A stretch of 64,000 nucleotides of DNA from Bradyrhizobium septentrionale (GTDB taxonomy: Bacteria; Pseudomonadota; Alphaproteobacteria; Rhizobiales; Xanthobacteraceae), in contig NZ_CP088285.1 in assembly GCF_011516645.4 (NCBI RefSeq), positions 7,458,501-7,522,500 of the forward strand, read 5' to 3'. The position numbers and the translations under genes are program-made. Under the pieces are notes generated by a model. It had not been told where the DNA came from and made no database searches. It saw only the letters and a program-made list of their open reading frames with translations. Positions 15,883 to 23,349 of the stretch are shown here, piece by piece (the first letter of the stretch is position 1; every line of letters begins with the position of its first letter).

Positions 15883-16364
15883 TGCACGGCTCTTTCGCCA
15901 GCGTCCGGCCGAGCGAGACGGTCTCGATCGAGCGGCTGCTCGACTCCGGACTGACGCCTTGGCGCCGGATCATCCTCTCGGCGCGCGATAACGTCTGGTC
16001 GCTGGTCGACGCCTGCGATTACGAGTGGCTGTCGAAAAATACCTGGAATGTGTCTTGGGGCTCGCGGACGCCCTGGCAGCTCTACGCAAAGCGCAACGTC
16101 GGGCCGGAGCGCGCGACGCTGCGGCAACATCGCGAGATCAAGATTGTGCGAGATCCGCGCTCCGAGCGGTTCATGCGGACGCATCACGTCGACCACGGCA
16201 ACGGGCAGACGCTCGACAACCGCGACGACAATCTCTCGTGGTGTACCCACAAACAGAACATGAAAAACCGCCGGCCGCGTGCGGCGATCCCTTCGCTCGA
16301 GCAAATCGTCCTCGAGCTGATGCGCGCTCACGACATCCCGTTTCCGCAGGAGGTTCCGTTTTGA
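15882..16364 (+). CDS. HNH homing-type endonuclease
   Basis: 160 aa. An HNH core is visible near residues 100-130: HHVDHGNGQTLDNRDDNLSW followed by an Asn-containing CTHKQNMKNRR, typical of HNH enzymes with an associated AP2-like DNA-binding region. It could be a free-standing homing endonuclease or a nickase. ATG at 15882 overlaps the DUF2312 stop (TGATG); the stop overlaps the next TTG start. Being inside the coupled operon argues that it is fixed in this phage lineage. Confidence 0.75.
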   Translation: MHGSFASVRPSETVSIERLLDSGLTPWRRIILSARDNVWSLVDACDYEWLSKNTWNVSWGSRTPWQLYAKRNVGPERATLRQHREIKIVRDPRSERFMRTHHVDHGNGQTLDNRDDNLSWCTHKQNMKNRRPRAAIPSLEQIVLELMRAHDIPFPQEVPF

Positions 16365-16798
16365 CCGACGTTCCCGCATCCAATGGCATGGGGCTAACAG
16401 CCCGCATGGTCGACGCGTTGAAAGCGATCACTGAATTTGTCGGTCGCCACGGTGCGATGCCGACGCGCCGCGCGCTGGCCGACGTGATGGGCTGTAATCC
16501 GAACAACGCCAACCGCCTGATGGATAGCCTGGTCGAGCGGGGCGAGCTGTCGGCCGTGACGCGGCGCGGCTGGGTCGCGGTCGCTGGTTTCGGCCGCGAC
16601 GGCGTCCTGATCTCGGTCCGGCCGCATATCGCGGCGCGGCTCGCGGCCTATTGCGCGGCGAACGGCGAGAAGGTGACGGCCGTCGCCGATGACGCGATCC
16701 AGCTGCATCTCGACCAGCTCGAGGGCGACGTCGCTACTGTCGTGCCGTGCGGCGACGGTGTCGCCATTGTCGTCGACGACGAGGAGGGCGCCTCGTGA
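16361..16798 (+). CDS. Winged-helix DNA-binding protein, LexA-N-terminus-like
   Basis: 145 aa from a TTG start (TTGA overlap). Residues 12-65 (LTARMVDALKAITEFVGRHG, then MPTRRALADVMGCNPNNANR) match the wHTH of LexA N-terminal domains (search-for-promoter helix NPNNANRLMDSLVERG). There is no S24 peptidase domain; the C-terminal half instead contains a short helical/beta segment (AYCAANGEKVTAVADDAIQL). Probable early transcription regulator, coupled to the methyltransferase gene downstream. Confidence 0.65.
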   Translation: MTDVPASNGMGLTARMVDALKAITEFVGRHGAMPTRRALADVMGCNPNNANRLMDSLVERGELSAVTRRGWVAVAGFGRDGVLISVRPHIAARLAAYCAANGEKVTAVADDAIQLHLDQLEGDVATVVPCGDGVAIVVDDEEGAS

Positions 16799-18672
16799 CC
16801 GAGCTCGTCCGCTATGAAGCTGCGCGCCGCGCCCTGGCCGAGGCTGTCGCCGTCGATGAGGTCCTCGAGATCCGGGACGAATGGGAAGCGATCCGGCTCG
16901 CCGGGCTGGTCGCCAAGGATGTGGAGCTGCAGGTCCACGCGGCGAAGATCCGCTTTCGCGCTGAGCGCCGTCTCGGCGAGCTTGTCCGCGAGCAAAAGAA
17001 AACGGTCGGGCTCGCCAGGGGCGGTCAGCCCTACCAGTCCGAGCGGGAACAGGTAGACCGGCCGGCGACATTGGCGGAGGCCGGCATTGACAGGAAGCTG
17101 TCGGCGCGCGCGCAGCGGATCGCCGAGATGGAGCCCGACGAATTCGAGGGGGCGCTCGTCCAGCACGAAACCGAGATGCGGTCGGCGAAGGGCCGCGTTT
17201 CGATGGATCTGACCAAGGTCGCGGCCGAGGAAAGGGGCCGCGAGCATCGCCGCAACGTGGCGCAGGCGCTCTCTGATGCCTCGGCGCTGCAGCCGACCGG
17301 CCGCAAGTATCCGATCATTTACGCCGATCCGCCGTGGCATCGAAACCAGGGCGTCACCAGCCGCTCTTACGAGAACCATTATCCGACCATGCCGTGGTCG
17401 GAGATCTGCGATTTGCCGGTTAAGGACATGGTCCTGCCGGATGCCTGGCTGTTTCTCTGGATTCCGCGGGCGCATCTGCTGGCTTGGCATGAGGCCGAGA
17501 TCGAGGCGACGGATCTGCGGACCGGCGAGGTCATCAAGGTCCGCGCGCAGATGCCGCTCGCCTCGGCGGTCGCGCTGTCATGGGGCTTTGACTCGTACTC
17601 GACCGCGTTCGTTTGGACGAAAACCGACGAGGAGCACCCGACCGAGGCCGGCGGGGCCGTGCTGGTGCGCGACCAGGACGAGCTGCTGCTGCTGTTCAGG
17701 CGGGGGAAGGGCCTGCCGAAACCGGGGAGCGGCGAAAAGTTCGGCTCCAACCATCGCGAGCGCTCGAGGCCGCTCGGTCATTCGCGCAAGCCGGAGCATT
17801 ACCGGCGCATGATCGCAGCCATGAGCGGCGGAGTGCCGGCGCTCGAGCTGTTTGCGCGCGTCGACGCTGAGCATCCGCTGCCGCCTGGCTGGGATGCATG
17901 GGGCAACCAGGCGACAGCTGCGCTCGACAGGACTGCGGCCCGCGTCGCGGCCTTTTGCGCCGATGGTCCCGCCTGGGTGACGCGCGACGAAGTCATCGCG
18001 GCCGACCATGCCGCGTTTGAGCAATTCGATTCCCAAGCGATCGCGGGCGAGGGCTCGGCGCCTGACGGGGTGCCGGCGGGTATAGAGCTACCGCGCGATC
18101 GGACTGCCGATGGTCGGTCATCGGACGAGGCCGCAACGGGTAGCCATAGCGCTGCGGCCTCACAGTTAGCGGACACCGGAGCTCACGCCGGCGATCGTCC
18201 AGCCCTTTCGGCCGACGTTGCCTCGGTGCCGATCGGGAAAGTCGTTTCGAGCGTCGCCGTTTCCGGCCGCGCCGATACAGCCGAGCCGCCGGCGAACCGA
18301 CCTGGACGCGACATTCTCGACGACGGGCTCGATATCCCGGAATTTCTGCGCCGGACGCCGAAGCCGGCGCCGGATCTCGTCGTCTCGCAAACCGAAATGG
18401 ATCTCGCGCGTATCGACCGCGCGCCGGCCGAGGTCGTCGACGATCGTCTGCAAACGCGGTTGCCGCTGACCGAGGACGAGCTCGATATGCAGGCCGCGCT
18501 GCTCGCGATCGACGGCGGCGAGCAGATCGACGGCGACATGGTCCGGCATCTGGTCGGCGCAGGCTTCGCGCATTGCACGTCGACCAGGGTGATGGTGACC
18601 GATGCCGGCCGCGATTTCCTCGCGCAGCTGGTAGCGACGCCGGCGCAGCTCGATATCGAGGCGCGCGCGTGA
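16795..18672 (+). CDS. MT-A70 family adenine methyltransferase with long extensions
   Basis: 625 aa from GTG (GTGA overlap). Residues 1-165 form a helical, charged domain like those that precede MT-A70 domains in phages and plasmids. The catalytic MT-A70 domain follows at about 170-375 with the DPPW motif at 178-181 (YADPPW), plus LFLWIPRAHLL and SRKPEHYRRMI. The last 250 residues are disordered then helical, with no known domain. MT-A70 enzymes make N6-methyladenine in DNA (here presumably phage DNA, against host restriction). No cognate restriction enzyme is adjacent. Confidence 0.85.
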   Translation: MTELVRYEAARRALAEAVAVDEVLEIRDEWEAIRLAGLVAKDVELQVHAAKIRFRAERRLGELVREQKKTVGLARGGQPYQSEREQVDRPATLAEAGIDRKLSARAQRIAEMEPDEFEGALVQHETEMRSAKGRVSMDLTKVAAEERGREHRRNVAQALSDASALQPTGRKYPIIYADPPWHRNQGVTSRSYENHYPTMPWSEICDLPVKDMVLPDAWLFLWIPRAHLLAWHEAEIEATDLRTGEVIKVRAQMPLASAVALSWGFDSYSTAFVWTKTDEEHPTEAGGAVLVRDQDELLLLFRRGKGLPKPGSGEKFGSNHRERSRPLGHSRKPEHYRRMIAAMSGGVPALELFARVDAEHPLPPGWDAWGNQATAALDRTAARVAAFCADGPAWVTRDEVIAADHAAFEQFDSQAIAGEGSAPDGVPAGIELPRDRTADGRSSDEAATGSHSAAASQLADTGAHAGDRPALSADVASVPIGKVVSSVAVSGRADTAEPPANRPGRDILDDGLDIPEFLRRTPKPAPDLVVSQTEMDLARIDRAPAEVVDDRLQTRLPLTEDELDMQAALLAIDGGEQIDGDMVRHLVGAGFAHCTSTRVMVTDAGRDFLAQLVATPAQLDIEARA

Positions 18673-19055
18673 CCGACAAAGTCGCTCTGTTCCGACAGAT
18701 CGCTGCGATCGAGGCCGAAATCAAGGATCGCAGCGCCGGCGCGCGCTCGAGGCTCGATCGGTCGGCGTCGCAGCGCCAGTGCGACGGCCTCGAGGCCGGC
18801 GCGAAAACGCTGCGCTGGCTATCGCAGAACGCGGCGCGCATCGCTGCGGCGTCGCCGCTTCCGGCCTGCACAATTTCGATGACCAGGCAGGTCACTGCCG
18901 TCGAGACCGAGCTCAAGGATCGCCGCAGCGGCGCGCGGGCCAAGCTGAGCTCGTCCGCTGCGATCTACCAACGCGACGGCCTCGAGGCCGCTGCGAACAC
19001 GCTGCGCTGGCTGCAGCAGAACGAGGCGAGCATCAAAGGGGCATTGCGGCAATGA
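18669..19055 (+). CDS. Early protein made of two tandem repeats
   Basis: 128 aa from GTG. The two halves are duplicates: IAAIEAEIKDRSAGARSRLD...DGLEAGAKTLRWL and VTAVETELKDRRSGARAKLS...DGLEAAANTLRWL, about 50 residues each. Each unit looks like a helical hairpin. Function unknown. Overlaps neighbours through GTGA and ATGA. Confidence 0.6.
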   Translation: MTDKVALFRQIAAIEAEIKDRSAGARSRLDRSASQRQCDGLEAGAKTLRWLSQNAARIAAASPLPACTISMTRQVTAVETELKDRRSGARAKLSSSAAIYQRDGLEAAANTLRWLQQNEASIKGALRQ

Positions 19056-19603
19056 AGCAAACGAAACTGGCATCACTCGCGGAGAGCGCGATCAACGTCT
19101 TGGTTGGTTTCGTCATCAGCCTTGCGGCGCAGGTCTATTTCCTGCCGCTGCTCGGCGTCACGGTCTCGATCGCGCAGAACGTCACGTTTGCGCTGATCAT
19201 GACCGCAATCTCGATCTGCAGGTCGTACCTGCTGCGCCGGCTATTCGAGGCGCTGCATATTCGCCGGCCGCTGTCGTCGTTCATGCAGGCTGTTATCGCC
19301 GAGCGCTTTCGCCAGATCGAGCGGGAGGGTTGGTCGACCGAGCACGACGACGGATACGATCGCGGCACGCTGGGCCGAGCTGGTGCTGCGTTCATTTTGC
19401 ATGCCGGCACGGAATCGCCCGCGGTGCCGCACGAATGGCCCTGGACGCGCGAATGGTGGAAGCCGGCTGGCTATCGGCGTGACCTGGTCCGCGGTGTCGC
19501 CTTGGCGATCGCCGAGGGCGAGCGGTTCGATCGCAACCGGAATCCGACCGGCGTTCCGGCTCGATTGAGGCGACCGCTTGCTGCGCAGGAGCTGCAGCGA
19601 TGA
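19052..19603 (+). CDS. DUF7220-like membrane domain fused to a phage accessory domain
   Basis: 183 aa. Residues 1-70 (MKQTKLASLAESAINVLVGF, then LLRRLFEALHIRR) resemble DUF7220, a small two-helix membrane protein of phages. Residues 78-165 (ERFRQIEREGWSTEHDD, WPWTREWWKP, RDLVRGVALAIAEGERFDR) match a cytosolic phage/plasmid family of unknown role, usually a separate protein. The fusion tethers it to the membrane. Coupled by ATGA overlaps. Confidence 0.65.
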   Translation: MKQTKLASLAESAINVLVGFVISLAAQVYFLPLLGVTVSIAQNVTFALIMTAISICRSYLLRRLFEALHIRRPLSSFMQAVIAERFRQIEREGWSTEHDDGYDRGTLGRAGAAFILHAGTESPAVPHEWPWTREWWKPAGYRRDLVRGVALAIAEGERFDRNRNPTGVPARLRRPLAAQELQR

Positions 19604-19782
19604 CGCAGCTCGAGATCGCCGCGATCGCGGTCGGCGCGTTTGCGCTGTTCATGTTCGGTTATTCGCTCGCCTGGATACAGCGCGATCGGCTTGACCGGCG
19701 CGCGGCTGCGCTCGAGCCGCGTTTCGATGCCGGCGGCTCTGTCTGCGAGGATCTCGAGGCCCGCGTCCGGCGGGCCGCTTGA
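19600..19782 (+). CDS. Small membrane protein
   Basis: 60 aa with one N-terminal transmembrane helix (IAAIAVGAFALFMFGYSLAW) followed by a charged tail (RDRLDRRAAALEPRF). Overlaps the upstream gene by ATGA and the downstream by TGATG. Function unknown. Confidence 0.5.
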   Translation: MTQLEIAAIAVGAFALFMFGYSLAWIQRDRLDRRAAALEPRFDAGGSVCEDLEARVRRAA

Positions 19783-19997
19783 TGAGCTCGACGCGGCACA
19801 AGTGGGGCGAGAAGGTCCGATTTCCGCTCAAGACCGAACAGCAATGCATCCGCTGCGACATGGTCAAGGTCGGCCGGCGCGAGGGCGGTCCCGCGGGCTA
19901 TTGGGACGAGTTCTGGCGCGACGAGGAACGCATCCATTGCACGGCGACGCCGCCCTGCGATGCGCGGCGTGAGGCGGTTGCAGTTGCGGCGGCCTAA
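19782..19997 (+). CDS. Small zinc-ribbon-like protein
   Basis: 71 aa. CIRC (residues about 22-25) and a downstream HCTATPPC motif give four cysteines plus a histidine that could bind one zinc ion. Hydrophilic and basic otherwise. ATG at 19782 shares a base with the upstream stop (TGATG). Possible nucleic-acid or protein-binding accessory factor; not assigned. Confidence 0.5.
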   Translation: MSSTRHKWGEKVRFPLKTEQQCIRCDMVKVGRREGGPAGYWDEFWRDEERIHCTATPPCDARREAVAVAAA

Positions 19998-20037
19998 CGC
20001 GATCGTGTTCTGCCTGGCTGGCGAAGGGCCGGAGGCG

Positions 20038-20280
20038 ATGACTCTGGCCGAGGTCATCTGCCAGCTGGTCGTCAAGGGCGCGGAGCTCGGCGAGCTCGAG
20101 GAATACGAGATCCCGGATCGCGGCGCGATCGCCGCCGGCGCGGTCAATCCGCCACGGCTCAAGCGCCGCGGTTTCCGTCGCGAGTGGCTCGAGCGGCTCA
20201 GCGTCGCGATCGAGCGCGACGCGATCTCACGGCTATCGGCACAGGACATCGTTTTCCGTCTGCTGCAGCCGCGACCGTGA
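20038..20280 (+). CDS. Small early protein preceding the replication gene
   Basis: 80 aa (MTLAEVICQLVVKGAELGEL), acidic N-terminus and basic C-terminus with several Arg-rich helices (LKRRGFRREWLERLSVAIER). Earlier non-ATG starts (TTG at 19978, GTG at 20005) are possible. Last gene of the overlapping early operon; 58 bp separate it from the replication gene. Function unknown. Confidence 0.5.
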   Translation: MTLAEVICQLVVKGAELGELEEYEIPDRGAIAAGAVNPPRLKRRGFRREWLERLSVAIERDAISRLSAQDIVFRLLQPRP

Positions 20281-20338
20281 ATTTTCAGTGTTCCGTTGCG
20301 TCAGCGTTTTCCCGAATTCTCTTGGTTAGGAAGTTAAG

Positions 20339-21592
20339 ATGACCGCGAAAAGGCGGGCGCGACGCATTGCCTCGGACGAGGCCACTGCATGGGCGCGCAA
20401 TCTCGAGCTGGGCAATCCTTACGCAAAGAGCGTGCTGCGCGCGCTGGGCGAGTATGTCGACGGCGATGGCATCTGCTGGGTCGGCATTCCGTCGCTGGCG
20501 GGGGATTGCGATCTATCGCAGGACACGGTTCGACGGCGGCTCGCCTGGCTCGAGGAGATCGGCGCGATCGGTCGGACGCCGCAATGGCTCGATGAGAACG
20601 GCCGCCGCAATGGTGATGGTCGTGGCAAGCGCACCACGGATCTGATCCGGCTGCTTGTCGACGCGGATATCGACGCGATCGAGGCGCGGGCCGCCGGGCG
20701 CAACGTCGACGAAAATCAAGTAAATTCAAGGTCGATTAGCCCTAGCTGGCAGCAAGGGCTAAATTCCGGCGCCGACGACGTTAGCCCTCGGCCAGCCCTC
20801 GGCCAGCCCTCGCAGTGCAGCCAGGACCTAGACTCTTTTGAACCTGAACCTGAAGATCCCCCTAAGTCCCCCTCCGGGGGATTTCCGGATGATCGCGAGA
20901 CGATCGAGCAAAGCGAGCCTGTTGAGTTTGCAGCGGCATTCGAGGGCTATGTCGGCCATGAGGTCATGCGGCGCGACCTGGCGCTCGAGGAGTTCCGCCT
21001 CCTGACGCAGGAGGATCGCGTCTGGTGCGGGCATGCCGTGCCGCTCTACATGGCGAAACTGCGCGAGCTCAAACAGCGCCGGCCGATGAATTTTCATCTG
21101 TGGGTGCGGACGCGAGGTTTTCGTGAATTCCCTGCGCCTGGTGCTGCGCCGGCAAAGCCCGCGCCTCCGCAACGGCGGTTCGTGCAAGGGGATGAGCTCA
21201 AGGGCTTGGCGGTGGCGCCGCAGATCGCCGAGCGGCGCGAGCTGCGCATCTTCAGCGAAAAGGATCTCGGCGAGGGCGTCTGGGTGCAGCGCGGGCCGCA
21301 GGCTGACCTGGCGGCAATGGCCGAATTTGCGGGCACTGATCGCGACGCGTGGCAGGTCGTCGACCAGGGAACGCCGCAGTTTGCCGCCTGGCGCGATCGC
21401 CTGGCGTTCTGGATCGGCGCCGAGCCGCACGCCGAGCGGATCTTTCTCGAGCCGTTTGATCCGAGCGTTCACGGCGTCTCGGCGTCGCATCCAAATTTCC
21501 GGTTGAGGAAGGCAAAGCAGGGATTTCGCGTGCCGGCGCCGTGGCCGCCGCGACGCGATGGAACGTGGCAGGGCGCAGGGGAGAGCGAATGA
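20339..21592 (+). CDS. Phage replication initiator-like protein (helix-turn-helix)
   Basis: 417 aa. The N-terminal 95 residues are a winged helix of the replication-initiator/O-protein type (GEYVDGDGICWVGIPSLAGD, then LSQDTVRRRLAWLEEIGAIG). A disordered linker (about 125-185) is encoded by DNA with direct and inverted repeats that look like origin iterons. The C-terminal domain (from about 200) contains REFPAPGAAPAKP and several aromatic-rich blocks. ATG preceded by AGGAAG. By position and domain order it likely plays the role of lambda O. No helicase or loader gene is adjacent, so host DnaB loading is expected. Confidence 0.7.
   Translation: MTAKRRARRIASDEATAWARNLELGNPYAKSVLRALGEYVDGDGICWVGIPSLAGDCDLSQDTVRRRLAWLEEIGAIGRTPQWLDENGRRNGDGRGKRTTDLIRLLVDADIDAIEARAAGRNVDENQVNSRSISPSWQQGLNSGADDVSPRPALGQPSQCSQDLDSFEPEPEDPPKSPSGGFPDDRETIEQSEPVEFAAAFEGYVGHEVMRRDLALEEFRLLTQEDRVWCGHAVPLYMAKLRELKQRRPMNFHLWVRTRGFREFPAPGAAPAKPAPPQRRFVQGDELKGLAVAPQIAERRELRIFSEKDLGEGVWVQRGPQADLAAMAEFAGTDRDAWQVVDQGTPQFAAWRDRLAFWIGAEPHAERIFLEPFDPSVHGVSASHPNFRLRKAKQGFRVPAPWPPRRDGTWQGAGESE
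20711..20812. other. Candidate replication origin inside the initiator gene
   Basis: An AT-rich stretch (GAAAATCAAGTAAATTCAAG) is followed by the hexamer AGCCCT four times direct (20738, 20783, 20794, 20805) and once inverted (20755-20760, inside AGGGCTAA). The last three copies form an 11-bp tandem repeat AGCCCTCGGCC. TTAGCCCT at 20736 and AGGGCTAA at 20755 form a stem. Layout resembles lambda ori, with iterons in the middle of the O gene. Function is inferred. Confidence 0.5.
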
Positions 21593-22254
21593 ACATGCAA
21601 TACCGCAAGGGGCAGATCGTTGGATATGTCGAGACCAACGATCGATTGGCGGTGCCGGCGACGCCGGCGAGCTGGCGCGTGCTGCAGGTCATGCCTGGCC
21701 GCGACGCGAAGGTCATCAAGGCTTTCGGCGAGCGCTGCATCAGCGGCTGGTCGCCGACCGTCGTTCATTTCGTCGAGCGCGGTAGCGGTCAGGTGGCCCG
21801 GCGTCCGCATCTCGGCCGGCGGATCGAAAAGCCGTTTCTGCCCGGCCTGATCTTCCTGCCTGATTTCGAGCTAGGTCGTCTCGCCGAGATCCGCAGCATT
21901 CCTGACGTCGACAATCTGCTCGAGTTCGGAGAGCTGCGATCGTGGCTCAACGCGACCGAGATGCAGCTGCTGCGCGACATCGTCAAAATCGAGAACATGC
22001 TGCCGTCACGGCGCCGATGGGCACTTGCGCAGCTGTTCCTGCGGTATGGCTTCATCACGGTCGCCGAGGTCAAAGACGAAACGGAAATGAGAGTAGGGCG
22101 CGAGATCCGCGTCGCCGATGGCCTGTTCTCCGGCTTTCGAGCGCTGATCGAGCGAGTTGACTCAAAAGGCCGACTCAGCGTCTTAGTCAGCGACGGAAAG
22201 CACGGCGTCAAGGTAAGTGGTTTGACCGAGGCGCAGATCGAGCTGATCGACTAA
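21589..22254 (+). CDS. NusG-like transcription elongation/antitermination factor
   Basis: 221 aa. An NGN domain is recognisable (SWRVLQVMPGRDAKVIKAFG, then RIEKPFLPGLIFLP), and residues 165-205 form a KOW domain (VGREIRVADGLFSGFRALIE, RVDSKGRLSVLVS). NusG, RfaH and related paralogues bind the RNA polymerase clamp and alter pausing and termination. ATGA overlap with the replication gene. Immediately downstream lie three strong hairpins and then the packaging/structural genes, so a role in letting transcription run through into late genes is plausible. It is clearly not housekeeping nusG (no secE or ribosomal genes). Confidence 0.8.
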   Translation: MNMQYRKGQIVGYVETNDRLAVPATPASWRVLQVMPGRDAKVIKAFGERCISGWSPTVVHFVERGSGQVARRPHLGRRIEKPFLPGLIFLPDFELGRLAEIRSIPDVDNLLEFGELRSWLNATEMQLLRDIVKIENMLPSRRRWALAQLFLRYGFITVAEVKDETEMRVGREIRVADGLFSGFRALIERVDSKGRLSVLVSDGKHGVKVSGLTEAQIELID

Positions 22255-22348
22255 TTCGCGGTGCGGTGCATGCGCGGCAGCTCGGCTAAAAGTGCAGAGC
22301 CTGATTCCAGGCGGACGCGCGGAGCGCGCCTCAATCTTCGCCAGATCC

Positions 22349-22487
22349 AACGCCGATCGCAGCTGGTGCGGTCGGCGTTTTCATTAGCATAGGTTGCGCG
22401 GTAGCGCCTCGCGCTATCGCTGCCCTCCTTGGGCGTTTCCTCCCTAGACTTGAGGCCGATCATCGCAAGGTGGTCGGCCTTTCCTTT
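22349..22487 (+). terminator. Hairpin array between the NusG-like gene and the late genes
   Basis: Three hairpins in 140 bp: AACGCCGA/TCGGCGTT with a short T run (22349-22381); GCGGTAGCGC/GCGCTATCGC with a three-base loop, perfect except one G-U (22398-22420); and AGGCCGA/TCGGCCT followed by TTTCCTTTT (22453-22487). The first and third look like intrinsic terminators; the middle has no T tract and might be a recognition element. Terminators here would need antitermination for late expression. Confidence 0.6.
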
Positions 22488-22492
22488 TGTGG

Positions 22493-22774
22493 ATGACGCA
22501 GCCGCCCTGGAAAGCCTGGTACAAGCTCGCGCGCTGGCGAGCGCTCCGCCTGCGCATCTTCCTGCGCGATCTCTACACGTGCCAGCGCAAGGGCTGCGGC
22601 AGGGTCGAGCCGAATACGTCGCTCTTGGTCTGCGACCATGTCATCCCGCATCGTGGTGATGAGCACCTGTTCTGGGATGACGGCAACCTGCAGACACTTT
22701 GCAAGGCATGCCACGACAGCGCCAAGCAGGCCGAGGAGCAGGCGAGCCTGCACACGCGCGGCGTCTGGGATTGA
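22493..22774 (+). CDS. HNH endonuclease next to the terminase genes
   Basis: 93 aa. HNH motif is clear: CQRKGCG...CDHVIPHRGDEHLFWDDG then NLQTLCKACHDSAKQ, with paired cysteines for structural zinc. In HK97-like phages a small HNH protein encoded beside terminase is needed for cos cleavage and packaging, which matches this position. Distinct from the homing-type HNH at 15882. ATG at 22493 preferred over 22487. Confidence 0.88.
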   Translation: MTQPPWKAWYKLARWRALRLRIFLRDLYTCQRKGCGRVEPNTSLLVCDHVIPHRGDEHLFWDDGNLQTLCKACHDSAKQAEEQASLHTRGVWD

Positions 22775-22854
22775 GAGGGGTAGGGGGTGGGCATTTCCTC
22801 CGAGGGTGCCTCTCCGCGGACCGGCCCATCTCACATTGACGGTTTTTTTTCATC

Positions 22855-23349
22855 ATGGCCGAAGTTTTCGACCTGTTCGGTGATCCCGTGCCGGCCAATT
22901 GGGGCGGACGTGGTCGGCCGGAGCATGTCGCGAACCAGCAAAACCGGAATCGCGTCAGCCTGTTAGTCGCGCTCGGTTGGAGCAATCAACGGATCGCGGC
23001 GGCGCTGTTCATTACGCAACCGACGCTGCGCAAGCATTATTTTTCAGAGCTCAAATTCCGGGACGTCGCGCGCGATCGCCTGGTCGCGCAGGTCGGCGTC
23101 AAACTGATGGACGGCGTCAACGCCGGCAACGTCTCGGCGATCCGAGAATTCCAGAAGTATCTCGAGCGCAACGATCTCATGCTGTACGGCCAGACGCAGA
23201 AGCCAGCCAAGGCCGCGCCGGCTGAAAAGGCGCCGGCTGAAAAGGTCGGCAAGAAAGCCGCCGCGCTCGCCGCCGCGCATCAGCCAGACGCCGGCACGCC
23301 GCTCGGCGAGCTCATGATGCGCCGTCAGCAGGCAGGGATCTCGCACTAA
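22855..23349 (+). CDS. Terminase small subunit (putative)
   Basis: 164 aa. It has an N-terminal helix-turn-helix (SLLVALGWSNQRIAAALFIT, then QPTLRKHYFSELKFRDVAR), followed by a helical segment and an Ala/Lys-rich C-terminus (AEKAPAEKVGKKAAALAAAH). Position directly before the large subunit, with start/stop overlap at 23349, and small size fit TerS, the DNA-recognition component of the packaging motor. Family call is from context and HTH, not from a signature motif. Confidence 0.75.
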   Translation: MAEVFDLFGDPVPANWGGRGRPEHVANQQNRNRVSLLVALGWSNQRIAAALFITQPTLRKHYFSELKFRDVARDRLVAQVGVKLMDGVNAGNVSAIREFQKYLERNDLMLYGQTQKPAKAAPAEKAPAEKVGKKAAALAAAHQPDAGTPLGELMMRRQQAGISH

